Positions 35,439 through 47,384 of a DNA stretch of 64,000 bases are shown piece by piece; position 1 is the first letter of the stretch, and each line of letters starts with the position of its first letter. The stretch is from assembly GCA_029215795.1 (NCBI GenBank), contig JARDYH010000002.1, forward strand, positions 296,143,973-296,207,972, read 5' to 3'. Made by a program: the position numbers and the translations under genes. The stretch comes from Anniella stebbinsi. Its lineage: Eukaryota > Chordata > Lepidosauria > Squamata > Anniellidae. The notes beneath the pieces are model-generated. The model saw only the letters and a program-made list of their open reading frames with translations. It ran no database searches and was not told the origin of the DNA.

Positions 35439-36560
35439 GTAAATTACTTATGCTATTTTGTATCATTCTTATTTGCTGGACCATGTTTGACCCCATTTCA
35501 GCTGAATGAACAATAATTTGCCCATTTTGCCAATTCATTGTTGTTCTCAAGGAATTGATCAAATGTGATCAAAAGGCAACCTCTGCACTTTAAAAATACA
35601 CATTTGAAATCTCTGTGTAATCTTCTACTTAATTCACACTTTTTGTTCAGATATATAGCAGTGAAGGAATGCCATAAACGTAGCATATAAGAATCCATGA
35701 TCCATCCCTGACACTCACAACTCATCTGCCCAACATAGTTATGCCAACAGAAAGTAAGTTCTAGGGCTGGATCATGATGTATCTTTACCCTGAAAATAAG
35801 CTTTCAGTAGTTTTAGCTGCCGCTCAATGTCAGCAGCATATGACAGTGATGCGGCCTCCAGGGGGTTCTGGGCTGTTGAAACTGGCTGCTGGAGCACCTA
35901 AGGTTGCCATCCCTGATGTAGAGGGAAGCAGTTTAAGCTATTGTTTCTCTATTCTTCCTGAACAATGTTTTGGGAACAAACTGCAAGCATCACCTCCAGT
36001 TAATAAGAATGTAGAGTATTTTCCCTCTGAGATGGTTGCTTTTGACTTTCCACAAATGTTATTTTTAAGGCTGTCAACTTTATAGGATTATTAGTTGGTT
36101 GACTATCAGACTTCTAACAAATTAATAATTTTAAGGTTGTAATCCTGTAGTGGGAGGTCTTAGATGCCCCCTTTTAGTTGCCATGGAAACCTCTGCAGCA
36201 GCTTATTTTCTGAAGTTGGAAGAGGGAAAGGGAGGAGTGGGGTGTGCCAGGGGGCATGTTGGGAGCCCTTCTGGCACCCAAAGACAACTTTAAACTGGGT
36301 GCTGATGTATGCCAGCCTGGAACTGGTGGCGATCAATTCCCTCCTTTTGGAATTGTTAAAAAAAAGAAAAGAAAGAAAGCAGCAGCAGTAAGGCCCAGGT
36401 AGGAAAATGAACGGTGGGAAAAGCCACTCCTTTCTCTTTTATGTCCTTCTGAGCTTGCGTTGGTAGGTCTTTGATTTGTTAGAGGCTTTGATGTCTGAGC
36501 TCTCTGCAGCAAATAATAGAATTGTTCTGGAAATGTACATATTGCCTAAATAGACAACAT
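35439..36560 (+). other. Presumed intron 3, unassigned
   Basis: Begins with donor GTAAAT. A 103-codon ORF at 35774-36085 shows no PDZ-like sequence. The phrase 'agtgatgcggcctccag' near 35850 hints at a diverged foldback repeat. Confidence 0.4.
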
Positions 36561-36576
36561 TTTTTAGATCAGGTTA

Positions 36577-36895
36577 CAGTGAGCTAGAATATTGGACGTG
36601 GTCGGGGGGAGGACTAAATTCAAATCCCCATGTGGCTGCAAACTTTACTTTGCAAACTTTACTTTGCATTTTCATATTCACAGATCTATGTATGTTTAGA
36701 CAGAAAAAGTTCTACAACTCCCAGCATTCTCCAGCATATCATGCTTTTTTTTTCTTTCTCAACATGCATAGGATTGCATCCTTAGTGATCTTAGGCCAGT
36801 TGCTATTTCACCCATACCTACCTCACAGGGTTATTGTGAGGATGAAAAGGTGAGAACTGTGAGCTTCTGTAAAGAAGGGTGGGAGATAATAATAA
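36577..36895 (+). mobile_element. MIR/CORE-like SINE interrupted by a MITE
   Basis: A tRNA-like head (from 36577, with Box B-like AAATTCAAATCCCC) is separated from a SINE 3' body by a foldback MITE at 36684-36785. The 3' body reads 'taggccagttgctatttcac', 'ctacctcacagggttattgtgagg' and ends near 36895 in an AAT-rich tail. The order suggests the MITE inserted into a pre-existing SINE. Confidence 0.65.
36684..36785. mobile_element. Foldback MITE, TGCAATCCTATGC family, copy 2 (nested in SINE)
   Basis: The left arm 'tctatgtatgtttagacagaaaaag' and the right arm 'ttctcaacatgcataggattgcatcc' are inverted. The centre 'acaactcccagcattctccagc' matches copies at 15271 and 39906. Confidence 0.7.
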
Positions 36896-38040
36896 AAATA
36901 ATAGATCATTACTGGTCTAATGGCAGATAAGCTTGGATAATAGAAAATTTGACAATGTTTATAGCAAATATATTCATGAAATATATGGCAGTCAGGTAGG
37001 TAAATTGTTTCTAATTTTTTGTTAAATGTATGTCACTACCTACCCACAACCCAGTTATGTACTTTTCAAATTTTGGTCCACTATCTTTTGTGTGTATGTG
37101 TGTTTCCTATTCAATGCTATAGATGCATACATTTCAGCACCAGGTGGCAGTATTGCTATTCATATGGTCCATGCTGAGGAACAGAAATTCCTGAATTAGA
37201 GCAGTAAGAAAGATAATACAGTTTTAAAATAAGTTAACTTAGTTTAGTTTTCTTAACCTGCAAGGTGATTATCCAAAAAGTGAAGTATTATGCTAATACC
37301 AGTACTATTTGCTATAATAGAATGCCAGTTGACAGAATGCTTAAACTGGATCAAGATATTAATGGACTATTGGGAAATCATTCCTCCTAGGTTGATTGAA
37401 GTCAAGATTAAGATTGACAACTTCATTTCAAGGGAGGGGTTTCTTTGCAAGGCCTGTCCTTTTTTGCTGTTTTATGAGGCCAGTTTGAGCCTCTCTCTCT
37501 CCAAGATAAACAATGGAAGAGTACTGGAGAACACCAGTTCTATCTCTCACCTCACCTGAGGTCCTTCTTAATGAAGTTAGGTGGGGCAAGCTAAGTAGGG
37601 TAAGTGTGAGGAGCCAGCTGTTTGGAAAGGAAGATCACTAATGCTCTAACCCCTCCTTCCTGGGTAAGGAAAGTTGAACAGGAAAGCAGTTGATAACGCC
37701 AATCTTGCTAAAGAAGTCCATTCCATGCGATTTCTCCACTTTTTTGACTCCACCATTACCCAAGCTTCTGCTGATACCTACTTAGAGAACCCTCTGCATG
37801 TGAACTGCTGATGCTTCAGGATGCCATCTTGGATTGTTGGGGCCTTCTTGTGTAAGTCTTACTGTGGATTCTAATCACTCCATAGGACACAGTTCTCCTA
37901 ATGGCAGGACATGGTTTTATGCAGAGTCCTTAGCCTGGCTTGGAATGACTAAGGAGAACTAGAACAAAAGAGAGCAAGAGGGATGAATGCTTTAAAAGCA
38001 TTGGCAGTTCCTCAAAGGATGGCTCTGCCCTTTCTCTCAG
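36896..38040. other. Presumed intron 3, unassigned
   Basis: Nothing recognised apart from a short CT-rich stretch near 37490. Confidence 0.4.
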
Positions 38041-39770
38041 TAGCTTCCTAATAGGGAGTGTTTGCTGCTGCTACATAAAATGTAGCAAATTGGTCCACAA
38101 GTATCCTCATCAGTGCAAGAAACATCAAAGAAGAGACAGCTGTGTCTCCTTCCACACCTGTTCTGGGTCTTTCGATACAAAAGATTCCTTGAAACATAGA
38201 GTCTTCCAGTTTAGCCCTGCTCCAATACTGATCACTCCTGCCAAGATGCCACAGCCTAGTGGTCAGGTACCTAATTTACCTCTTTCAGAACCAGCCCACA
38301 GTATTGTTAATGTGCCTCTCCTTTAAACCTTCTCTCCCAGGATGGAGGGGGAAGACATGGAGAACTCTGAAAGTGAATCCCTGGACACTAGAGAGGAAAT
38401 GGGGTAGCTGTCTCATCCAGAGGAGGGGCTGCAATTCAAGTAGTAATTGTAGATCAGGCTCTTTCTCCTCAGCCTTATTGATAGACTCCCAAGTAAAGCT
38501 TTGAAAATCCTGCAAGTAAGCCTTCAAAAGGAACAAAATATGGAATGACTTTCATGCCTTAAAGGGATTTCAGGATTTTTTTGTAATATGACCCAAACTT
38601 CTCTGGAACCCCTTTTCCTACTACTTCAAAGAGGAGTGGGATCAGCCTATCAAGTAAAAAAACCCATCAAAGTCAGCTTGCAAATTTTATATCCTGTCAA
38701 AGGATCTTATGGATAATCTTTCTCATGGCAATGCCCTTTTGCCACCTGTTTTTTCCTATTATCAGTACATTTTACACTAATTAATCTTCCAGCAACCTTA
38801 CTGACTGGCAGCTGGAGTCCAGTTTAAAACATGATTTTGATTCAAGTGCCACAGCATGAGATGCCTCCATCCATTTTCCTTTCTTTCCCAGGTTGGCTTG
38901 CATTTGAGTACCCTAGCATCTAGCTGCATAGCATGCAAAGTAGTAGCCCAGAGGAATATCAGCTTTAGGGGCTGGATGGTTAATGCAAAATCTAAAAATG
39001 ATCCAGCTGGTACTTATATCCAGTGGGACTAAGTTCTTTGGCAAGTTGCTAGAGCTTATTCTTTTAAAATCCAGGTTTAATGACAAAAAGGGAGGCGGTT
39101 TACCCACTATTCCCAGGAAAGAGGAAGAAAAAATTGTGAAGAAAGCTAGAACTCATCCTTCAGGAACATCCAGGTTTCCAGGTGTTTCTTCCAGTCACTA
39201 CAAGTGGAACAATTCTGAATACCTGAGGACAAAGTTGCCAAGCACCCAAGAAACACTCTAACCCATAATGCCAATTATTTATTATAGGGATTGATCCTTT
39301 GCCCTTCAATCAGATGTTTAGGGTAGCCAAAGCACTTCCTCCCTGCCTTGATGTTGATATTACTTTACAGGCACCTGGTGCAATCTGGAAAAAGACAATT
39401 TAAGAACAGTGAGTCCTTGAAATCACAAGGGACAGGTGCATGGTAGACTTTCGCTTCTTACATAGAGTAAGATCCCTACCCATTCCAGGACTGAAGGTCC
39501 TACTTGAGTATTTGCAGGTACAACCAGTTTTAGCCCAGGAACCATCACATCATATTATTTACCAAGGGAAGCTGTGCATTCTGAGCGATCCTTGGATCAC
39601 ATGTATCTCAAAAGAACTGGTGGAGAAAGAAGCATTGAGTGCATTTGCATGACAAGCAAACTCACAATGGATGACAAGTTACTCACTGTGGGTTGTTCTG
39701 TGAATAATCCAGAGTGCATGGTTGGTGCATCTGATGGACAGTTGGGCACACCAGCCACAGTATACATAAT
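38041..39770 (+). other. Possible degenerate retroelement gag-like region
   Basis: Several broken + frames give composition like a retroelement gag. One has a Cys/His-containing HKYPHQCKKH segment (about 38093) and another a Lys/Pro-rich KKGGGLPTIPRKEEEKIVKK segment (about 39090). The overall arrangement recalls the DIRS-like remnant at 29900. No diagnostic domain is readable, so this is a weak call; it may simply be unassigned DNA. Confidence 0.25.
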
Positions 39771-39905
39771 AGCAAGCAATTTATTTCTCCATTGCTAATC
39801 TTTAAACTGCAAACTTGAAACCCTCATGTAGAATTTAGTTCCATTGAAATCATTGAGTTCAATAGAACACAGTATTAAGAATAATGGAAGCCTTTGATTT
39901 CTAAA

Positions 39906-40019
39906 TAGGTGCAATCCTTTGCTGTTCAGACAGAAAAACGTCCTACAAGCATTGTTGCCTGGCGAATGCTGGAAGTTGTGGGACTTTTTTCTGCCTAAAC
40001 ATGCAAAGGATTGCACTCT
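39906..40019. mobile_element. Foldback MITE, TGCAATCCTATGC family, copy 3
   Basis: AGGTGCAATCCTTTGC at the left is inverted as GCAAAGGATTGCACTCT at the right. Internal arms CAGACAGAAAAACGTCC and GGGACTTTTTTCTGCC also pair. This is the best preserved of the three copies. Confidence 0.8.
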
Positions 40020-40745
40020 AAAAGGCAACTGACAGAAAGGTCCAGACATTTTGAAACAACTATTTTATAAAGTTATGGGAAGACCTAAATGTGTTCAGAA
40101 GCTTGTGGAGACACAGCTTTTTATTTTTATTATAATTGTGTGCTGTAGTGTTTTCTTCTAGAAAAATACTAATCTGTCTTGGGTTGGCATTTTCAGTTTT
40201 TATTATATTAGCAATGAAGATATGTTAGACAGTTTGATACACAGCAACAAACAGTAGTGAGCTTATGGCATATTGGTGCATAATTGTATTGGTGCATAAT
40301 TTATTTTGAATGAAGATTCTAGGTTATTAAACCTGTCTAGTACATCACTTAAAATGTCAGTTAAAATGCAAACATAACAGTTTCAAGCAAATGGAGAATA
40401 TTGTGTACTTGGTTCAATATAAGTTTTAAGAGGGCAATTTTGCACATTGTCTATGTACTACAATCCAAAGGTTTCTAATTAACTTACAACATTGTAAAGG
40501 AATATGCATTTCATAGGAAAACCAAATGCACAAATATAATGGGGATGTGGTTGTGGCGCCACAGTGTCATTGTTGAGATGGAGGAGCGTATAGTGAAATA
40601 GAAGCATGCTCAAGCTACAGATGGAATCAATAATAATGTGCAACTCTTCATACGTTATATTCTTCAGATGGAATACTTTATGTGGGAGGTTACCAAGTAT
40701 GAGGTGTCAAGAATTGATTTATCCAGTAAAAAAAAACCAGATTAA
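40020..40745. other. Presumed intron 3, unassigned
   Basis: AT-rich; nothing recognised. Confidence 0.4.
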
Positions 40746-40747
40746 CA

Positions 40748-40908
40748 CCCTTATATTGAATCAAATCATTGATCCATGAGTATTGTGTATACTGACTGCC
40801 AGTGGCATTTCAGCGTTTCTGATGGAAATCTTTCCCAGTCCTACCTGGAGATACCAGTAAGTTTACATGCAGAGCATGCACTCTGCCACTAAACTATGGC
40901 TCTTCCCC
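40748..40908 (-). mobile_element. tRNA-Ala-derived SINE
   Basis: On the minus strand it begins 'ggggaagagccatagtttagtggcagag', then 'catgctctgcatgtaaac', and continues 'tatctccaggtagga' and 'tgccactggcagtcagtatacac'. This matches the SINE at 45198 on the + strand. The head resembles a tRNA for alanine (Box A TAGTTTAGTGG region). The Box B region is degenerate. Confidence 0.75.
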
Positions 40909-41219
40909 CTGAGCTGTTGGCTGCAGAATGTAATCATTTGGATTGAACATTTTCCACCTGTCAAGACAAGGCTGATGTTAACCCAGCTGAATGTATGAAA
41001 AGGTAGGGAGTTTGGGACTTTCTATAGGTTTTAAGATGTTATATACTAAATGATATTTGACAAGTTAGAAAGCCATCTGTTAAAACTTAATCCTGGACAT
41101 TCAAATGGGTTTTAATTGATTTTGCATTATGAATAAATGAGTTTAGAGTCTCTGAGTACTGACTTTGCACATGTCAGTTACATGCCAGCTTATTTGTATA
41201 GTTACCCTTGCCAAGCACA

Positions 41220-41910
41220 GCTTTTCATGTCATCCAAACCTAGCAAGAGTGGTTTGTTGGGGTGGTTAACAAACCATGGTCTTGCAGGATTCAGATGACA
41301 CGAGAAGCCATGGCAGCAGAGCCTTGAATAGGTATGCTGCAGTAATCATGTGAACAAGCCACTTGTTGTCCAGTCCGAGCCCAGATAAACTGTGTTTAGT
41401 CTTAACAATTATTAGTGGAAACAAGCTAACTTCAAACCATGAGTTATGAAAGATGGCCTGTTCTCACTAAACATAAATAAAATTAATCATAGTTTAGAAT
41501 TGAAACATTAAATTGCAGCTTAAACTAAAATGGAAGCAGAAGCATACAATCCTCTTATGACCACACTGCAGAGGAGAGGGGTGAGTGTACCTGATCAAGG
41601 CCTGCATTGGCTCATCATAAAGCTGAATGGATTAGTGTTATGTGTAAATTAGGCCCCCAAAATGTAATCCATTGTATCACATGGCTGGTTTATATGATCA
41701 CTGCAGCCCACCATGGTCTGTTCTAGGGTTATTTGAGGGTTGTTTAATGGTCAAACAACCCCTGCTGCCTGGGTTCGGATGACATAACAAACCATTGAAA
41801 CCCCCCACTAGGGGTTGAATACTCAAAATGGCTACCAGCGCACCATAACCCACCATAGCTTAAATAACCCACAGTAAGCTGTGGCGATTGTGCTAATCAG
41901 ATCAGAATTT
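41220..41910. repeat. Palindromic elements with 'tt(c/t)(g/a)gatgacac' motifs
   Basis: Inverted and direct occurrences of 'gtcatccaaacc' (41229), 'ggattcagatgacacgag' (41288) and 'ggttcggatgacataacaaacc' (41772) flank segments rich in AACCAC/GTGGTT-type words ('ggtttgttggggtggttaac', 'cataacccaccatagc'). The motif is a variant of the Harbinger terminal repeat at 49767. No coding. Confidence 0.5.
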
Positions 41911-42475
41911 TCAATAAAGCACTGTACTAGAGTCTATATTTTATGTTAGGTTGTCCAACATCAACCAAGAAGCACTCCATGAGGTGTGCAAGACATCTCT
42001 GAGCATTCTATCCATGGTTTTTGCAATATATAAACTCTATTTCTCCTCCCTTCAATCAATTAGATGAACAGTTTGCTTGTAGTATTAAAGTCTGGTTCTT
42101 ACTAACAGGAGATGGGATGATACACCTGTTTCTGGTATGTACCATTTCAGAATAAGGATGAGAACTTGCGTGACTCAATTGCTTCTCCATGCAAAAACAA
42201 ATTTCCTACATGTTGTGGGAATTTTCATGGAGGACTCTAGCCTGTTTTCCACCCAACATGCTGGTTTTCTATGTGTAGGATTTTTTTTCCCCACATGGGA
42301 AAAGTGTTGTAAGGGCTACTATACTTTTCCTAAAAAAATAGAGCATCTGTATAGGAAAGAAATATACTCTGTCATGAAATTACTGTGCAAGCGTATTTTT
42401 ACTACTATGTTTAGAAACAACTGTGAATTGTTGTGTGCATGTTTGCTTGTAGCAACAAAAACTCATTTTATTATT

Positions 42476-43641
42476 ATGGAAGCACAAATAAGCCAGACAT
42501 CGGGTGGGGAACCTCTGGCCCAGGGCCCAAATCTGGCCCTCCTGGGTTCCTCAGATGGCTATGCTCCTTCTGCTCACCCCACCCACTTTCCTCAACCATT
42601 GGGTGGTTTTCCGGCATTTGTGCAGGTTTCCCCCTTTCTAAAAGGTTGAAATCTCTTTAAGAATTATTTACTGGCAGTAAGATCTTTAACCAAAAATATG
42701 CTGGTATTTTTTTTTGTTTTTTTATGCGTGTTTTTGCGCATGCCCCCAACTCCACCCCCAGAATGCAGCCCCCAAGACTCTGGCATGGTATTCCAAGATG
42801 CTCCTTTCTCTTTGCATTTTGACACAGTGTGCCACTTCAGATGCACCAGTCTCGGATAAATTGACCATAGTTTCTTAAGCCAACAATGAACATTAGGCCT
42901 GCCCACTCTGTTCTCCCTTTGCTTGTGTGCTGGACTTGAAGATTTAAGGGGTTTATTAAATCATAATTTCCTGTTACCTCCTGGTTACCTAGTTTCCTGT
43001 TACCTGGGAAACTGGGTAATATTTGCTTAATTGAAATATTTTTACAACTATGCTAGGAATGGAAGCACAAATAAGCCAGACATCGGGTGGGGAACCTCTG
43101 GCCCAGGGCCCAAATCTGGCCCTCCTGGGTTCCTCAGATGGCTATGCTCCTTCTGCTCACCCCACCCACTTTCCTCAACCATTGGGTGGTTTTCCGGCAT
43201 TTGTGCAGGTTTCCCCCTTTCTAAAAGGTTGAAATCTCTTTAAGAATTATTTACTGGCAGTAAGATCTTTAACCAAAAATATGCTGGTATTTTTTTTTGT
43301 TTTTTTATGCGTGTTTTTGCGCATGCCCCCAACTCCACCCCCAGAATGCAGCCCCCAAGACTCTGGCATGGTATTCCAAGATGCTCCTTTCTCTTTGCAT
43401 TTTGACACAGTGTGCCACTTCAGATGCACCAGTCTCGGATAAATTGACCATAGTTTCTTAAGCCAACAATGAACATTAGGCCTGCCCACTCTGTTCTCCC
43501 TTTGCTTGTGTGCTGGACTTGAAGATTTAAGGGGTTTATTAAATCATAATTTCCTGTTACCTCCTGGTTACCTAGTTTTCTGTTACCTGGGAAACTGGGT
43601 AATATTTGCTTAATTGAAATATTTTTACAACTATGCTAGGA
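42476..43641. repeat. 583-bp perfect-looking tandem duplication
   Basis: Two adjacent head-to-tail copies, 42476-43058 and 43059-43641. I see a single substitution between them (agtttcctg at about 42991 versus agttttctg at about 43574). The six bases ATGGAA occur at the start of copy 1 and recur after copy 2, which is consistent with microhomology or slippage at the junction. The unit includes a piece starting 'catcgggtggggaacctctgg' that looks like a dispersed reptile repeat. ORFs inside are duplicated by chance and not gene-like. Confidence 0.95.
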
Positions 43642-43957
43642 ATGGAAATAAAAGTTCTAGCTTCTTTCAGGTTTTGGTTAATATGGAACCCTTGGTTAGC
43701 TTTTTAACCCTGCTAAGCATTGCTGCCACTTTGATGCTTATTTGCAGTTAAGATGGGAGGGAATTGGGCCAAATTACACATGACCTTAACTGCTTTGTTC
43801 TGCTGTTGAGTTCAAGGTTGTTTTTTTTACAAATTGCCAGCATAGGGACCCTATCTGGATTGGGATCCTAGTGTTGTGGAATAGGGAGGTTTTAAGGCTT
43901 TGTCCTGCACTGAGTCCTGATCCACATCAGGAGGCTCACACTTGCAATAGCTTTGCA

Positions 43958-43998
<41 letters not shown>
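43958..43998. repeat. (AAT)n microsatellite
   Basis: About 13 AAT units. Confidence 0.95.
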
Positions 43999-43999
<1 letters not shown>

Positions 44000-45195
44000 C
44001 TAACCCTACTTGCTCCCAGTGGTAGGATCTTGATCAGCATCATGCACTGTGTGCTGGCTATTTGTTGGAGCAAGGGCTGGGGGACTGCAGTCCAGGACAG
44101 AACTACACAGTTAAGGTCAGTTTTGCATAGAAAGAAATAATATTTTAGTTTTTACTAACATCTGACTTCTAGATGCTTAGGCCACCTGATGGCTAGGATT
44201 TTGGTGGCTTGCAGCGATACAGTTCTGTGGCCTTTGGTGGGAAAGTGATACTGTGGAATATTAGATAAATCATGTGGAATGTTCCAGTGCATAGTGCTGC
44301 ATATATTTAGGAAAGCAGCCTTCCAACTATTTAGATAGCTCGAGAAGGCAATTGTTGAGCATTGTGTTTGTTGCCAGTTTGGCTGATAATGGACTCTGGG
44401 CAACTCTACCATAAGCACATGTTTGACCTTCATGACACACCAATATAATCAACATATCAAGATCTCTAGGCTTATTAGGCTGGGCCTTCTTTTTTTCATT
44501 GCAAGAAATTGTAGTAATGATATATTCGCTAATAATATGTGGTTTTCTCAAAGGCTTGAATTAAAACACTCACTTGTAGTAGTAACATTAAATGTATCTG
44601 TGTCTGAAATGAGAAGTGGTGTCTTAAGAAGCAGCGCCAAATTTGTAATAATGGGGAAATAGTAAAGTCTAAGATTCAGTCAAATATCTCTCACTGTTAG
44701 CAGTTTACTGAGTTTACTGAAGTATGCCATTTCAGTCTTTAATCCTATCAAAGATGAGAACTGAGATTAAGGGGGAGGGGGAGCCCAGCATTTTTGAAAA
44801 TGTCACTTTTTATGAAAATACAAAGCCTTGTAAAACTTAGTATATGTAACACAATGGGGAATAGTTCTGAGACTTGAGGACTATATAACATTCTGTAATC
44901 TATTTTGCATGTGAGCGGGGGGGGGAGTGTTGACCTCCCTCCCCCCCCATCCTTGTGAAAATATTCAGCATTTTTTAATTTAAAAAATTCTATTTGATGC
45001 CATACATCTGTTTTTTATTGTTACTTTCACACTATTTCTTTCTGTTAAGGACTTTTTCTCCTACTTAAATTACTCCCATGGGCAATTGGGGATCAGGTAA
45101 ACATGACCACTTCATAATTCTGCATGGCCATATCTGATTGTTTGTCCCAAGCGACATTACTACCTAACCAAAGTCAGTTAGAGAGTGAAGACTTT
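43999..45195. other. Unassigned DNA
   Basis: Contains G/C homopolymers near 44916-44950. No gene or repeat recognised. Confidence 0.4.
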
Positions 45196-45197
45196 TA

Positions 45198-45347
45198 GGG
45201 GAGGAACTGCAATTTAGTGGTCGAGTATATGCTTTGCATGCAGAATCTCTAGATTCAATCCCTGGCATCTTCAGTTAGAAGAATAGATGTGAAGCATCTA
45301 TTCTTGAAATGCTGGAGAGCTGCTGCAAATCAGAATAGACAGTGGGT
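45198..45347 (+). mobile_element. tRNA-Ala-derived SINE
   Basis: The head 'ggggaggaactgcaatttagtggtcgag' and 'atgctttgcatgcagaatct' keeps a tRNA-Ala-like anticodon arm (TTTGCATGC, anticodon TGC) and a Box B-like 'gattcaatccctggc'. The body continues 'cttcagttagaagaatagatgtgaagcatc' and 'gctggagagctgctgcaaatcagaatagacag'. It is a SINE, not a functional tRNA: the acceptor and D arms are degraded. Confidence 0.8.
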
Positions 45348-45559
45348 AGTTTCGCATGTCATGCTAAACCACCCTGCGAATAAGCCACGGTGGGTTGTTG
45401 TTTGCTGAAGAACCCAAGGTATGCCTAACTGACAATTGAGCTTCTCATGACTTGTTCTCCCCCTCCTTCCCCCTCAATCCTCCAACCAGCTCCAGCAGAT
45501 ATCCCAGACTCCTTTACAGCAGCACCCATCTTGACTCTTCACCCTGGCCCCCTCCCCAC

Positions 45560-45695
45560 CGCAGTCTTTTATTGTTTTGGAGGATTATATAAAAAATGCA
45601 GAGGAAGAGGATTATATATACTACCTTGGGTTCCTTGAAAGGAAAAAGGTTGGATATAAATGTAATTAATAAATTAAATAAATAAATAAAATAAT
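45560..45695 (+). mobile_element. L2-like LINE 3' tail
   Basis: Ends '...aaggttggatataaatgtaattaataaattaaataaataaataaaat', the usual L2-type 3' terminus with its AAAT-rich tail. Confidence 0.6.
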
Positions 45696-46870
45696 TTAGG
45701 TGTTTCAGGAGTACACATGTGTTCCTAATTTTTTTTGTCAGACCTTCCTAAAAAAATTTTTAATTGCCAGTAAGTGTACACTTACAGCTATCCAATATGT
45801 GAAATTTTGCCTGGACAATTTCTTTGTATGTTACAGCTGCTAAAGGGAACAGCAAAGTGGAGTAGGTAACATTCAAAGTAATTGACAAGACACTGCTATA
45901 TATAAGATAATTTTCACAAAGTTGCAAAGGGCTGAGTAAGAAATAATAGTGCCCCCCACTTTTGGTGCAGTTACTTTGTTTGCCCTTTCCCCCCAATTTT
46001 GAATTGGGAATTTCACTTCTGAATTGCACTACTGCACCCATTCTTTCTCTTCTATACTTTCTCTTCCGGTTCTTTGCAACTTTGCACAATTTAGCCTATA
46101 TGCAGCCTCATCTTGTCATTTCCCTTGGATTTTTCCCTAACCCTAACTTTTCTCCACAAGGAGGTACAGGAAACCTAATTAATCACAGAAATGTGGAGTT
46201 CCATGTCTTTTATCTAAGGCAGAATATAGTGAGGAAAAATCAGATGTTTACATGTTGCAATTTTCCCCCCCTATATCACCTTCATTTAGGATTAATGTCA
46301 GTATTTACAGGATACTCTAATTCTGGCAAAATGGAAAAAAAAATCCTGGCCAAATCCATTGTCTCCTCTCCAGCCCCTTGACTTTAATTCATGTTGTCTT
46401 TACTTCTTAATGTTTTTTATGCTCAGATCTACCACAAAATTTACATGGCAACATTCCTTTCTTCATTCAAATCCTGACCTCTCTTCAAACCCTACTTTTT
46501 TCTGCATGGTGTAGGAAAAGGGGGTTCCTCCAAAGTGTAATTGAAATTGCACAGATCCTTGCTATGTGGCCTCTGTTGTCTTCTCTCCCTCCCTCCATCA
46601 AAATTTAGGTCAGGGATCTAACTCTTGCTCAGTTACTTTGTAAGGTTCTGTGTACCCCAAGTGGCATCATCACTACCATCATCATAATTCTACACAAGAC
46701 AGAACATAGTCCCCTGTTAATAATGATTGGGGTTTTCAGTCCTCTAAACTAGCCTTTCTAGTTTTATTCTTTTAGTTTTGAGATTTTAAAAAATTGAACC
46801 AGGATAGCTGATTCACCAAAGTGAAGGTTGACGCATAAGCAGAAGGGGATTGAGGCAAAGGCAGAATCCC
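45696..46870. other. Unassigned DNA
   Basis: No recognisable feature; ORFs at 45962-46381 and 45760-46089 overlap on opposite strands and show no domain. Confidence 0.4.
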
Positions 46871-46874
46871 ATGA

Positions 46875-47140
46875 ACAATCCATGAAGGGGGAACTCATGA
46901 TTTGTTGTTGGGTTGTGAACTGTGTATTGTTCATGGTTAACAAACCATGGCTTGTTATCGGAGCTGGGTTCAAACAACACAAGAATGGTTCAACAACTTC
47001 CCACGGTTCAATGACAACCCACACTCAACATATACTCATATATTCAGCCTCAAGCAATGGGTTGTGGGATAATTTGGAAGCTACCCCTGCCACACACCTC
47101 CCCAGGTTTGGATGACACAGCAACCCGAGCTGCAGTGAGG
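46875..47140. repeat. Palindromic element with 'gggttcaaacaacacaag' motif
   Basis: Words such as 'gttgttgggttgtgaac', 'ggttaacaaaccatgg', 'ctgggttcaaacaacac' and 'caggtttggatgacacagc' alternate on both strands. This recalls the elements at 41220 and 61305 and the Harbinger terminal motif. Confidence 0.45.
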
Positions 47141-47174
47141 GTTATTAGGGAAATGGCAGGTGCAGGGCAGGAAA

Positions 47175-47384
47175 CATGGGTCTTTCCCAGCCCCACCTGC
47201 TAATGCACAGTGGCTTATACCCCCCCCCCCCCCCCCCGATCATTTGAACCCAGCCACTGACTGGAAGTGGTTCTCCAGAGTTTCAATCATGGGTCTTTCC
47301 CAGCCCCACCTGGTAATGCTAGAGACTGAAACTTTGACCTTTTGCAGGCAAAGCATGTGCTTGTCGTTGAACTACAATCCTTCC
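47175..47384 (-). mobile_element. tRNA-derived SINE fragment with repeated 3' part
   Basis: The minus strand at 47287-47384 reads a SINE head ('ggattgtagttcaacgac', 'catgctttgcctgcaaaaggtc') and body ('taccaggtggggctgggaaagacc'). The last piece is present a second time at 47175-47207, separated by a C18 homopolymer region. This suggests partial tandem duplication or two overlapping copies. Confidence 0.6.

Noticed and set aside
35774..36085. 103-codon ORF after exon 3 as the PDZ-coding exon
   Set aside because: Translation shows none of the PDZ glycine-rich loop or GD(R/K)L pattern, and it has no fitting phase-0 acceptor that I could identify.
38041..39770. Second complete DIRS element
   Set aside because: Only weak gag-like composition; no RNase H, RT or recombinase motif could be read, so it is kept as a low-confidence region only.
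42137..42649. 170-codon + strand ORF
   Set aside because: Runs into the tandemly duplicated repeat and shows no domain; its end is repeated in the second copy.
45198..45275. tRNA-Ala gene
   Set aside because: Anticodon arm is tRNA-like, but the acceptor and D arms are degraded and it continues into a SINE body, so it is a SINE head.
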